Of a DNA stretch of 64,000 nucleotides, positions 6,798 to 15,719 are shown one piece after another. The DNA comes from a bacterium. Its GTDB lineage: Bacteria > Zhuqueibacterota > QNDG01 > JAFGCO01. The stretch spans positions 1-64,000 of the forward strand of contig JAFGCO010000070.1 in the NCBI GenBank assembly GCA_016932575.1. Reading direction: 5' to 3'. A model generated the notes under the pieces. The model searched no databases, was not told the origin of the DNA, and saw nothing but the letters and a program-made list of their open reading frames with translations. Numbering within the stretch: the first letter of the stretch is position 1; every line of letters starts with the position of its first letter. Made by a program: the position numbers and the translations under genes.

Positions 6798-9690
6798 TTC
6801 AAATCCATTCAAGCATAACAGGATAAACCTGATAAAGCCATCGAGCCTGAATTCTTATCTGATTCCGGTCGTTTTTATGCTTGTCACAGGCGCTTTTTTT
6901 TCACTTATTGGACAGCAGCTGGCTTTTCCCGGAGCCGAAGGATTTGGCCGGTTTACAACCGGTGGAAGGGGTGGAAGAGTCATTGAGGTGACCAATTTAA
7001 ATGACAGAGGGACGGGAAGCCTGCGTTCCGCTGTGGAAACATACGGCTCCCGAACGGTTGTTTTCCGCATATCAGGAACCATAGAATTGCAAAGCGCTTT
7101 AGAAGTCGAACATGGAAATATCACGATTGCCGGCCAGACCGCTCCCGGAGACGGTATCTGCATCAAAGGATATCCGGTGGAAATCAATACCAGCAATGTG
7201 ATTGTGCGGTATCTCCGGTTCCGGCTGGGTGATGAAAACCAGCTGGTTGCGGATGCGCTCGGCGGACAGAATCATCAGGATATTATTATTGATCATTGTT
7301 CCATGAGCTGGTCTGTTGACGAAACGACCAGCTTTTACGACAATAATAACTTTACCATGCAATGGTGCATTATCAGTGAAAGCCTCTATTCGTCGTATCA
7401 TTACAAAGGGAATCACGGATATGGAGGCATCTGGGGGGGGATGGGCGCCAGTTTTCATCATAATTTACTGGCCCATCATTCCAGCCGGTATCCCCGGTTT
7501 CAGGGAACCCGAAACAACAGCACGCCCGAAACGGAGCTGACGGATTATCGCAACAATGTCCTTTTCAACTGGGGGATGAACAGTGTGTACGGCGGGGAGG
7601 GCGGAAATTATAATATGGTCGCCAATTATTATAAATCCGGGCCCGCGACATCGGGCGGAACGGTCCGGTATCGTATTGCCGAAATTTACAGTGAACAGGG
7701 AAAATGGTATATTGCTGATAATTTTATGGCCGGATTTCCCGATATCTCTGAGGACAACTGGAATGGCGGTGTGCATGGATTCGCCTCGGATAAAACAAAA
7801 AAAGAAATCCCGCATCCGTGGTCGCCGGTACTGACCCATTCGGCTCAGCAGGCTTATCATCTGGTACTCGCTGACGCCGGCGCAGTGCTTCCCCTGCGCG
7901 ATCCGGTGGATCATCGGATCGTGGAAGAGGTGAGGACCGGAAATACCACCTACGGCGGTGTCTGGGGTGCGGGTAAGGGTATTATCGATTCTCAAACCGA
8001 GGTCGGCGGATGGCCGGAACTCAATACCTACGATGCACCGATTGACGATGATCACGACGGCATGGCCGATGACTGGGAAACGGCACAGGGACTGGATCCG
8101 TTGGATCCGGAAGATCATCAGGGAGATATTGACGGAGATGGATATACCAACCTGGAAAATTATATCAACAGCTTATGTGTGAGATCCGATTTTATCCTGC
8201 CCGTGGTTGGATTGAATGCTACCGGTCTTTCCGCGACAGAGATCAGACTGACCTGGCAGGAAAACACGTTGGCAGAAACCGGATTTTCTATTGAACGGTC
8301 GGAAAATGACACGACTGCATTTGCTGAAATTGCTGTTTCTGATCCTAATGATACCACATTTACTGATAACACGGCTGAACCGGGTACGGCCTATTATTAT
8401 CGTATCCGTGCCCTTAAAGACCAGATGGCTTCCATATACAGCAATATCGGATATGCAAAGACCGGTTATGCAGACGGACGTCCTGGAGAAGTATCGGATC
8501 CGGATCCTTCGGACGGTGAAACCGGTGTGAGCAATACGAAGGTTCTTCACTGGTCAGCAGGTACCGCCGCTGCTTCTCATGATCTGTACTTCGGGATGTC
8601 AAATCCCCCCGAATTTCAGGCAAACCTCATTGAGAACCGCTATGATCCGCAGGGATTGCAGGATGGGGCCACCTATTACTGGCGGATTGATGAGGTGAAT
8701 GATGCCGGAACCACCGAAGGAGAGGTCTGGCATTTTACAACCGAATCCTTTACCGAGGCTCTCGCCGCTCACTGGAAATTTAACCGGGGACTCGGTTCTC
8801 TGGATCTGGATGCTTCGGGACACAGCAATTACGCCTATTTAAAAAACATGACGATTGACAATTGGGTGGAGGGATTTGCCGACAAGGCCATTTCTTTTAC
8901 CGGACAGGGGGATTATATTCAGGTTGATAATGATCCCTGGGTGGATTTTGATATCCGGGGTTTTACTATTTCTTTCTGGATCCGACAAACCGACGTGGAT
9001 TTGTCTGTGCCGTGGATTTCGAAAGGATTTGATCCAGACCAGGGGGACGAAGCGGGGTATCAGATCGTCTGTGATCAGGATACAGTTCGGTTTCGTATCA
9101 GTGATGGTGACGTGATATCCGGCGTGACTGTTTCTGCCAGTCACTTTATCACAGGCGAGTGGGTTTTTGTTACGGCTGTCAGAAACCGGAAGCAGGATCA
9201 GTTGTTGTTGTATGCCGATGCTGATCTGAAAGGGAGCAGTCAGGATAAAACCTACAGCCTGTCACAGAAGGGGCATCTGTATCTGGGCACGGATGGGAAG
9301 CAGCAGGATTTTTTTATCGGCATGATGGATGATATGCGCATTTACAACTATGCATTCGATGCTGAAGCGGTCAGTGATTTGTATCAGGGATACCTGATGC
9401 ATGTGAGCGATGCGTCAGATCCGAATAATTTTTTAATAAAACTCGAGAATTATCCGAATCCATTTAATCCTGATACCCACATTTCATATTCTGTCCCCGA
9501 ACACGGTCAAGTGTCCCTGAAGGTGATCAACCTTCAGGGACAGACCGTTACCTTATTGGTGGATGAGTATCAAGATGCGGGTGACTATTCATGCCGGTTT
9601 GATGCGTCTGATTTAACAAGCGGATTGTATTTCTGTCAGCTGAAAACAGAACAACGGAAACTGATTCAAAAAATGATGATTGTCAAATGA
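6784..9690 (+). CDS. Multidomain pectate lyase (PL1-type) with Fn3, LamG and T9SS sorting domain
   Basis: Cleaves polygalacturonate by beta-elimination outside the cell. Residues ~40-400 are the beta-helix lyase: FPGAEGFGRFTTGGRGG, ITIAGQTAPGDGI, IIDHCSMSWSVDE, the HYKGNHGYGGIWGG stretch and HHNLLAHHSSRYPRF with its basic cluster. Residues ~420-458 carry Asp-rich calcium repeats (DHDGMADDWE, DIDGDGYTN). An Fn3 domain follows (~479-560), a second beta sandwich (~566-655), a LamG domain (~660-870) and the sorting domain from ~888 (NYPNPFNPDTHISY). The GTG start overlaps the GH28 stop by 14 bases. No clear Shine-Dalgarno supports it, so the exact start is uncertain, but the hydrophobic signal segment (SYLIPVVFMLVTGAFFSLIG) is included. 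Confidence 0.88.
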   Translation: MNCNNSNPFKHNRINLIKPSSLNSYLIPVVFMLVTGAFFSLIGQQLAFPGAEGFGRFTTGGRGGRVIEVTNLNDRGTGSLRSAVETYGSRTVVFRISGTIELQSALEVEHGNITIAGQTAPGDGICIKGYPVEINTSNVIVRYLRFRLGDENQLVADALGGQNHQDIIIDHCSMSWSVDETTSFYDNNNFTMQWCIISESLYSSYHYKGNHGYGGIWGGMGASFHHNLLAHHSSRYPRFQGTRNNSTPETELTDYRNNVLFNWGMNSVYGGEGGNYNMVANYYKSGPATSGGTVRYRIAEIYSEQGKWYIADNFMAGFPDISEDNWNGGVHGFASDKTKKEIPHPWSPVLTHSAQQAYHLVLADAGAVLPLRDPVDHRIVEEVRTGNTTYGGVWGAGKGIIDSQTEVGGWPELNTYDAPIDDDHDGMADDWETAQGLDPLDPEDHQGDIDGDGYTNLENYINSLCVRSDFILPVVGLNATGLSATEIRLTWQENTLAETGFSIERSENDTTAFAEIAVSDPNDTTFTDNTAEPGTAYYYRIRALKDQMASIYSNIGYAKTGYADGRPGEVSDPDPSDGETGVSNTKVLHWSAGTAAASHDLYFGMSNPPEFQANLIENRYDPQGLQDGATYYWRIDEVNDAGTTEGEVWHFTTESFTEALAAHWKFNRGLGSLDLDASGHSNYAYLKNMTIDNWVEGFADKAISFTGQGDYIQVDNDPWVDFDIRGFTISFWIRQTDVDLSVPWISKGFDPDQGDEAGYQIVCDQDTVRFRISDGDVISGVTVSASHFITGEWVFVTAVRNRKQDQLLLYADADLKGSSQDKTYSLSQKGHLYLGTDGKQQDFFIGMMDDMRIYNYAFDAEAVSDLYQGYLMHVSDASDPNNFLIKLENYPNPFNPDTHISYSVPEHGQVSLKVINLQGQTVTLLVDEYQDAGDYSCRFDASDLTSGLYFCQLKTEQRKLIQKMMIVK

Positions 9691-9765
9691 AGGGCTGGTG
9701 GAACATTGCTTCTCGGAGTAAATCAAGTCCGGCATAAAAAGTGATGAAAAAGAATCTGGAAGACA

Positions 9766-11358
9766 ATGAATCGACACACAAATTTTATTTTATTGAACCT
9801 GATTTTTCTCTGTTTGTATCTTGATGCAGAAAAGTGGGTGCCTGACCTGGGCAATGGGATGTATAAAAATCCGATTGTCTTTGCGGATTATTCAGATCCG
9901 GATGTGGTTAAAGTGGGTGACGATTTCTACATGACGGCCTCTTCTTTTAATTGTGTTCCCGCGCTGCCCATACTTCATTCGAAAGATCTGGTGAACTGGA
10001 CGCTGATCAATCACGCCATTCAGCAGTTTCAGGATCCGGCGTTTAACCGGCCTCAGCACGGAAAGGGCGTCTGGGCGCCGGCCATTCGTTATCACAATGG
10101 CGAATTCTATATCTATTACGGGGATCCGGATCGTGGAATTTACATGCTGAAAACCGAAAATCCATCGGGCAGGTGGAGCGATCCTGTTCTGGTAAAGAAA
10201 GCCTATGGAAATATTGATCCCTGTCCGTTGTGGGATGATGACGGCAGGGTTTATCTGGTGCATGCATTTGCCCACAGCCGCGCCGGTGTGAAAAGCCTTC
10301 TTCAGGTCAATGAATTGAGTTCAGACGGCACCAAAATTTTGGATAAAGGGATTGTCGTTTTTGACGGGCATCAGGACCATCCGACCATCGAGGGACCAAA
10401 ATTTATCAAACGCAACGGTTATTATTATATCTTTGCGCCTGCCGGCGGTGTTTCATCAGGCTGGCAGACTGTGCTGCGCTCAGGAAATATTTACGGTCCT
10501 TATGAAGACAGAATTGTCATGGCTCAGGGAAGTACGCCGATTAATGGTCCGCATCAGGGGGCTTACCTGGAATTGGATACAGGGGAATGCTGGTTTGTTC
10601 ATTTTCAGGATCGGGATGCTTATGGGAGGATTGTCCATCTTCAGCCTGTACACTGGAAAGATGACTGGCCGATCATTGGTGTTGATGAAGATGGCGACGG
10701 TAAAGGCGAGCCTGTTTTAAGCCATAAAAAACCGGATGTCGGAAGTACTATAAGCATTCAAATTCCACAAACAACAGATGAGTTCAATATATCGACTCTG
10801 GGCTTGCAGTGGCAGTGGCATGCCAATCAACAGCAGCAATGGTATTCTTTGGACGAAACAAAGGGTAAAATCAGGTTATACGCCCAGCCCTTATCCATTG
10901 AATCCAACTTATGGGAAGCGCCATTCCTTTTATTACAAAAATTTCCGGCTCCGGAATTTACTGTAACGGCATCGCTTCAATTGCATAGTCAGGGGAGCGA
11001 AAAAGCCGGATTGATTATCATGGGGCGCAGTTATGCCTATATTGCCATTACCACAATTGACAGGCGTCCTCACGTGATTCAATCTGTTTGCTATGATGCG
11101 GATCAGGGAGAATCTGAAAATCTTGTATCTAAGGTTCCGGTTCAGAGTGACGCTTTATTTTTAAGTGTTGCGGTCAAGAAGGGAGCCGTTTGTTCATTTC
11201 AATACAGTTTGGACGGAACGCATTATCATTCAATCGGGCAATCGTTTTCGGCCCGTCCGGGAAAATGGATTGGCGCTAAAGCGGGTATTTTTGCATCTGC
11301 GCCAAAGGAAAATTTTTCAAATGGATTTGCGGAGGTTGACCTCTTTTCAATCGATTAA
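9766..11358 (+). CDS. GH43 glycosidase (arabinofuranosidase/xylosidase type)
   Basis: A 530-residue, two-domain enzyme. The N-terminal five-bladed propeller has the GH43 acidic triad: ADYSDPDVV (base Asp44), NIDPCPLWDDDG (Asp151) and TIEGPKF (acid Glu209). The C-terminal half (from ~residue 345, EFNISTLGLQWQWHAN) is the beta-sandwich found in GH43 xylosidase/arabinofuranosidase subfamilies. A signal peptide is present (ILLNLIFLCLYLDA) and there is no T9SS tail, so the enzyme is probably periplasmic and trims arabinan or xylose side chains. Substrate is inferred from the pectin context. It is followed by a double hairpin that may end this sub-operon. Confidence 0.88.
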   Translation: MNRHTNFILLNLIFLCLYLDAEKWVPDLGNGMYKNPIVFADYSDPDVVKVGDDFYMTASSFNCVPALPILHSKDLVNWTLINHAIQQFQDPAFNRPQHGKGVWAPAIRYHNGEFYIYYGDPDRGIYMLKTENPSGRWSDPVLVKKAYGNIDPCPLWDDDGRVYLVHAFAHSRAGVKSLLQVNELSSDGTKILDKGIVVFDGHQDHPTIEGPKFIKRNGYYYIFAPAGGVSSGWQTVLRSGNIYGPYEDRIVMAQGSTPINGPHQGAYLELDTGECWFVHFQDRDAYGRIVHLQPVHWKDDWPIIGVDEDGDGKGEPVLSHKKPDVGSTISIQIPQTTDEFNISTLGLQWQWHANQQQQWYSLDETKGKIRLYAQPLSIESNLWEAPFLLLQKFPAPEFTVTASLQLHSQGSEKAGLIIMGRSYAYIAITTIDRRPHVIQSVCYDADQGESENLVSKVPVQSDALFLSVAVKKGAVCSFQYSLDGTHYHSIGQSFSARPGKWIGAKAGIFASAPKENFSNGFAEVDLFSID

Positions 11359-11359
11359 A

Positions 11360-11396
11360 CCTAACACAAGCTTTTCTTGGCTTACGCTTTGTTAGG
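11360..11396 (+). repeat. Inverted repeat (first of two adjacent hairpins)
   Basis: CCTAACA plus AAGC pairs with GCTT plus TGTTAGG around a 14-base loop, an 11-bp stem with one bulged C, directly after the GH43 stop. With the hairpin at 11403 it forms a tandem stem-loop unit. Confidence 0.6.
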
Positions 11397-11402
11397 AAGG
11401 AT

Positions 11403-11437
11403 GGGGGCTCGGGGCCGCCCTACCCGAGTCCCCTTTT
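11403..11437 (+). terminator. GC-rich intrinsic terminator
   Basis: An 11-bp stem with one G-T wobble (GGGGGCTCGGG / CCCGAGTCCCC) around a 9-base loop is followed by TTTTAAAAA. This is the most terminator-like structure in the enzyme cluster and lies between GH43 and the CE8 gene. Confidence 0.7.
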
Positions 11438-11459
11438 AAAAAGCCTTCACTGGTGTCAT

Positions 11460-12806
11460 ATGAATAATTCATTCCAAAGTTTATTAAGACAAATAACGGA
11501 ATTTTGTTTTTTCTGCCATGGCAATAGTCGTATCATTCGCCAGCTTGCGGCACTCATCGTGATGGCCGATCTAATCATGGTGACTCCGGTCATTGCCAGG
11601 TTGCATGCCGATATAATCGTCAGTCAAGCCGGTGAAGGAGATTTTCTCACCATTACGGAAGCTCTTGATGCACTGCCGATGTATCCCTATCAGCGGACAA
11701 TTATTCTGATCAGGAATGGGATATATCAGGAGAAAATCCGGATCGATCATCATTATATTACCCTTCGGGGTGAGAATCGCGAAAGTACAATTATTCGTTA
11801 TGCGCAATTGAGGTCAGACTGGCAGAAGAACCGTGATTATATCGGTCCGGCGGTCGTTAATTTACATGGGGACGATATTGTTCTGAGTCATCTGACCATA
11901 GAGAATTCCCAGAAGGAAATCGGCCCCCATGCATTTGCTGTTTATGGAGACGGTACGCGAACACTTATTACAGAGTGCGATATCAAGAGTAAAGGCGGAG
12001 ACACAGTTTCTCTCTGGAATTATAAAAGCGGTATGTATTATTTTTCCCATTGCCGTTTTGAGGGTGCAGTAGATTTTGTCTGCCCGCGAGGCTGGTGCTT
12101 TATAAGGGATTCTGAATTTTATGAAGTTAAAGATACAGCCGCAATCTGGCATGACGGTCATTATCATCCTGAGCAGAAATTCGTTATTGTGAAATCTTCT
12201 TTTGATGGTGTCAAACAATTTCAGCTCGGCAGACACCATTATGAGGCACAGTTCTTTCTTATCGAATGTCAGTTTTCAATAAATATGGCTGATCGGCCCA
12301 TCTACAGAAACACCTATGACGATGACTCCCGGAACAATCCTTATTATTGGGGAAATCGTAAATATTTTTATGGTTGCCAGAAGCAGGGAGAAACATTCGA
12401 ATGGACCAAAGATAACCTGGCGGAATCTGATAAAAATCTGACCGCAGAAATGATTACACCGGTCTGGACTTTCAGCGGAAAATGGGATCCCGAATCAGAG
12501 GCTTCGGTCCAGATTACGAATGGCAGTATACGAGATCGTGAGGTCGTGGTTACCTTTGGTGAAATTGTTACTGTACGCGGTAATCCGGTGATAGTGACTT
12601 CCACCGGAAAAGAACTGTTGATTGTGAAACAGAGGTTCAATGATATCAACCGCCTTTCTTTTCGTTCCGATGATCCGCTTGCGATCCAGGATCTGGACGG
12701 GATGATGACGATAACAAACGGGCAAATTATCGCCTCAGTTGCTTCTATTACAGAACGTTCCCTGGGAACCGAATTTCAAATTGATGTCAAGGATGAATCC
12801 ATATAA
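11460..12806 (+). CDS. CE8 pectin methylesterase
   Basis: Removes methyl esters from homogalacturonan so that lyases and galacturonases can act. The 448-residue protein shows the pectinesterase beta-helix: DIIVSQAGEGDFLTITEALDA near residue 50, KGGDTVSLWNY (general-acid Asp region), GAVDFVCPRGWCF with the nucleophile Asp205, and WTFSGKWDPE near 342. The usual DFIFG is replaced by DFVCPRG, a pattern shared with the second CE8 at 20464. The N-terminus is long and contains a late hydrophobic segment (LAALIVMADLIMVTPVIA). No clear Shine-Dalgarno supports the ATG at 11460, so the start could be further in. The last ~100 residues form a short beta-rich extension. No T9SS tail. Confidence 0.85.
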   Translation: MNNSFQSLLRQITEFCFFCHGNSRIIRQLAALIVMADLIMVTPVIARLHADIIVSQAGEGDFLTITEALDALPMYPYQRTIILIRNGIYQEKIRIDHHYITLRGENRESTIIRYAQLRSDWQKNRDYIGPAVVNLHGDDIVLSHLTIENSQKEIGPHAFAVYGDGTRTLITECDIKSKGGDTVSLWNYKSGMYYFSHCRFEGAVDFVCPRGWCFIRDSEFYEVKDTAAIWHDGHYHPEQKFVIVKSSFDGVKQFQLGRHHYEAQFFLIECQFSINMADRPIYRNTYDDDSRNNPYYWGNRKYFYGCQKQGETFEWTKDNLAESDKNLTAEMITPVWTFSGKWDPESEASVQITNGSIRDREVVVTFGEIVTVRGNPVIVTSTGKELLIVKQRFNDINRLSFRSDDPLAIQDLDGMMTITNGQIIASVASITERSLGTEFQIDVKDESI

Positions 12807-12825
12807 CTATTATTCAGGAGGAATT

Positions 12826-14034
12826 ATGCCGTTACGACATTCGGCCGAAAAGTTTTTAAAGTACGGAATGCTGTTTATCATTGGATTATCATCTGTTTGT
12901 TGTTTTGCTCAGAAAGAGAACCCGGTTTCAGGCCGGACCTGGGCGGTTCAAATGGCCCGGTCCATTATGCACCGGCATCCTGAAATATATTATGACTGGG
13001 ATTATGTGACAGGCACCGTACTCAGAGGATTTGAAGAAGCCTGGAAATTGACCGGCGACTCCACGTATTTTGCATATATTGAAAGTACCCTTGACCCGCT
13101 TGTCGGTGAAGACGGTTCCATCAAGGGCTATCGAATCGATGAATACAATATTGATGAAGTACAAGCCGGACGTATGCTGCTGTTCCTTTATCAGGAAACC
13201 GGAAAAGAAAAATATAAAAATGCAGCGGATTTGGTCAGGAGCCAGTTTGAAAATCATCCGCGGCTCAAGCTGGGCGGATTATGGCACAAACAGATTTATC
13301 CATGGCAAATGTGGCTGGACGGTTTGTACATGGGGCAGCCCTTTTATGCGGAATATGCTTATTTGTTTGATCAACCCGAAGTGTTCGACGATGTTGTCCG
13401 GCAGTTCGTTCTCATTGAAGATCATATGAAAGATCCTCAAACCGGATTGTATTATCATGCCTGGGATGAGTCCAGACAAATGTTCTGGGCCGACAAGGAA
13501 ACAGGACTATCCCAATGTTTTTGGGGACGTGGATTGGGTTGGTTTGCCATGGCCATTGTGGATGTTTTGGACTATTTACCGCCAACCCATCCGGGTCGCG
13601 CCCGAATGATTAAAATGCTGAAAGAACTGGCCGATACGATTACAAAATATCAGGATGAGGAGACCGGTTTATGGTGGCAGGTGCTTGATCAGGGCCACCG
13701 GACCGGCAATTATCTGGAAGGCTCCGGTTCAGCGATGTTTGTCTATTCGCTGGCCAAGGCGATCCGGATGAAATATATTGACGAATCTTATATGAAAACA
13801 GTTCTCAAAGGATTTAACGGGCTTACCACGTATCTGATGTACAAGGATTCCTGGGGCGATTACAACCTGCTGAGAATATGCCGGAGCGCAGGTCTTGGAG
13901 GCAAGTATCAGGAAAAAATTCGGGACGGAAGCTATGGTTATTATGTATATATTGAACCCATCCGCCCCAATGACGGAAAAGGCACCGGGCCTTTTCTCGC
14001 GGCATGTGTGGAAATGGCAAGACTGGGATACTAA
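12826..14034 (+). CDS. GH105 unsaturated uronyl hydrolase (second copy)
   Basis: The start is ATG 12826, preceded by AGGAGG with 4-base spacing and 19 bp after the CE8 stop; an upstream in-frame TTG overlaps CE8 and is unlikely. The product is 402 residues with a signal peptide (YGMLFIIGLSSVCCFAQ). GH105 motifs are clear: DWDYVTGTVLRGFEEAWK, WQMWLDGLYMGQPF with the catalytic Asp, YHAWDESRQMFWADK, WGRGLGWFAMAIVDVLDYLP and a closing RPNDGKGTGPFLAA. It lacks a T9SS tail and is probably periplasmic. It is more similar to the next gene than to the GH105 at 4144, including at the DNA level, so these two arose by tandem duplication. Confidence 0.9.
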   Translation: MPLRHSAEKFLKYGMLFIIGLSSVCCFAQKENPVSGRTWAVQMARSIMHRHPEIYYDWDYVTGTVLRGFEEAWKLTGDSTYFAYIESTLDPLVGEDGSIKGYRIDEYNIDEVQAGRMLLFLYQETGKEKYKNAADLVRSQFENHPRLKLGGLWHKQIYPWQMWLDGLYMGQPFYAEYAYLFDQPEVFDDVVRQFVLIEDHMKDPQTGLYYHAWDESRQMFWADKETGLSQCFWGRGLGWFAMAIVDVLDYLPPTHPGRARMIKMLKELADTITKYQDEETGLWWQVLDQGHRTGNYLEGSGSAMFVYSLAKAIRMKYIDESYMKTVLKGFNGLTTYLMYKDSWGDYNLLRICRSAGLGGKYQEKIRDGSYGYYVYIEPIRPNDGKGTGPFLAACVEMARLGY

Positions 14035-14123
14035 TGAGAGTGGATTCTGCCGGCTTATTGGGAACTGACGATGGATCCGTACAACAGAACGAACCCCTCT
14101 TCACTCAAAAATAAGGATAATGC

Positions 14124-15584
14124 ATGCAAAAAATAACACCTGCTGTGATTATATGCCTATGGATGGTGATACTTTTAAATCGAATGGACGCAAAAAACAA
14201 TACAGATGATGCTTCCTGGTCGGTGCGGATGGCCGAGTCAGTCATGTCAAGGCATCCAAATGGCTATGGAGACTGGGATTATGTAACAGGGACAGTACTG
14301 CGCGGATTTGAAGAACTATGGCGGACAACCGGGGATTCGCAATATTTCGATTATATCAAGAAAACCGTGGACCGGGCAGTGACAGCAACCGGCGGCATAC
14401 GGGATTACAGTTTAAGCAGCTATAATATCGACGAGATCAAGGAAGGATGCAACTGTCTCTTTTTATGTCAGGAGACCGTTGAAGAGAAATATAAAAAAGC
14501 GGCGGATTTGCTGCGAAGCCAGCTGGAAAAACATCCGCGTACAAACGAAGGCGGATTCTGGCATAAACAGCGGTATCCCTGGCAGATGTGGCTGGATGGT
14601 CTTTATATGGGGGCTCCGTTTTATGCGCAGTACAGCCTGATGTTTGATGATTCTGCGGGACTGGATGATGCCGCCAGTCAATTTATCTATATGGAAAATC
14701 ATGCAAGAGATTCCGATACCGGTTTGCTGTATCATGGATGGGACGAAAGCGGGAACCAGGATTGGGCAGATCCGGTCACAGGATGTTCTGCCAGTTTTTG
14801 GGGAAGAGCCATAGGGTGGTATGCCATGGCTCTGGTGGACGTGCTTGATTTTATTCCGCTTGAGCATCAGAAGCGGGACAGCCTTGTCGCCATTCTGCAG
14901 CGGCTGACCGAAGCCATGGTTCAGTTTCAGGATGAAACCGGCGTCTGGTGGCAGGTGGTGGATCAGGATGACCGGGAGGGAAATTATCTGGAGTCTTCAG
15001 TATCCTGCATGATGGTTTACGCCATTGCCAAGGGAATCCGTATGGGGTATCTGGATCACTCCTATCAGCAGGCAGTGGAAAAAGGATATCAGGGAATTCT
15101 TGATGAATTTATCACCGAAAACTCAAACGGTACCATTAATTTGAATCATACATGCATCACGGCGGGATTGGGAAACGGCCGTGACGGAACCTATCAGTAT
15201 TATGTGTATGAAACCAGCCAGAGAAGCAATGACGGCAAAGGCGTGGGTCCGTTTATTACGGCCAGTCTTGAGGTCGAACGAATGGCGACTTCCATCTTGC
15301 TGAATGATAACCTGCCATTGCCGGGTTTACTGTCACTGGGAAACCGTCCAAATCCGTTCAATCCGAGCACCACGATTCATTACTCGGTTTCCAATGCCGG
15401 CCCTATAAAACTGACGATATTCAATCTGCGGGGTGAACCGGTAGCCCAATGGGAGAAATCATTTGTGCAGGCCGGCATTTACAGCCAGACATTCGATGCA
15501 TCCTCACTTGAAAGTGGTGTCTATATTTCTGAGCTCATTTCCGGGAGAGGGCGAATAACAGAATCTATGGTGTTGATTAAGTAA
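14124..15584 (+). CDS. GH105 unsaturated uronyl hydrolase with T9SS sorting domain
   Basis: Third GH105 of the locus, 486 residues, ATG behind AAGGA. Residues 1-385 carry the complete hydrolase: DWDYVTGTVLRGFEEL, WQMWLDGLYMGAPF (catalytic Asp), YHGWDESGNQDWADP, WGRAIGWYAMALVDVLDFI and SNDGKGVGPFITA. Residues ~405-486 add a sorting domain (NRPNPFNPSTTIHY ... ESMVLIK) that its immediate paralog lacks. The enzyme is therefore predicted to be exported to the cell surface, whereas GH105 enzymes are usually periplasmic or cytosolic. The signal peptide is short (ITPAVIICLWMVILLNRMDA). Confidence 0.9.
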   Translation: MQKITPAVIICLWMVILLNRMDAKNNTDDASWSVRMAESVMSRHPNGYGDWDYVTGTVLRGFEELWRTTGDSQYFDYIKKTVDRAVTATGGIRDYSLSSYNIDEIKEGCNCLFLCQETVEEKYKKAADLLRSQLEKHPRTNEGGFWHKQRYPWQMWLDGLYMGAPFYAQYSLMFDDSAGLDDAASQFIYMENHARDSDTGLLYHGWDESGNQDWADPVTGCSASFWGRAIGWYAMALVDVLDFIPLEHQKRDSLVAILQRLTEAMVQFQDETGVWWQVVDQDDREGNYLESSVSCMMVYAIAKGIRMGYLDHSYQQAVEKGYQGILDEFITENSNGTINLNHTCITAGLGNGRDGTYQYYVYETSQRSNDGKGVGPFITASLEVERMATSILLNDNLPLPGLLSLGNRPNPFNPSTTIHYSVSNAGPIKLTIFNLRGEPVAQWEKSFVQAGIYSQTFDASSLESGVYISELISGRGRITESMVLIK

Positions 15585-15650
15585 ACCAGCTTTCAATAAC
15601 TCGAAAAAGGGATTCATTATGAAATAACAATTATCGATTATTCTAAAGAG

Positions 15651-15719
15651 ATGTTCGTTCAGTATCTTGAAGATACCCTGTTAAAATTTAATGAATCCGG
15701 GGCTGTCAACTATGAATAA
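15651..15719 (+). CDS. Possible 22-residue peptide or gene remnant ahead of the aldolase gene
   Basis: Between stops at 15597 and 15717 this frame reads a protein-like stretch that includes YEITIIDYSKEMFVQYLED and then LLKFNESGAVNYE. The only ATG in it is 15651, preceded by AAAGAG. Its stop overlaps the ATG at 15712 of the aldolase gene, so it could couple translation. Alternatively it is the 3' remnant of a lost gene. I cannot assign it to a family. Confidence 0.25.
   Translation: MFVQYLEDTLLKFNESGAVNYE

Noticed and set aside
7465..8118. 217-residue minus-strand ORF opposite the pectate lyase
   Set aside because: Shadow of a clear PL1 coding frame; no ribosome site and no family features.
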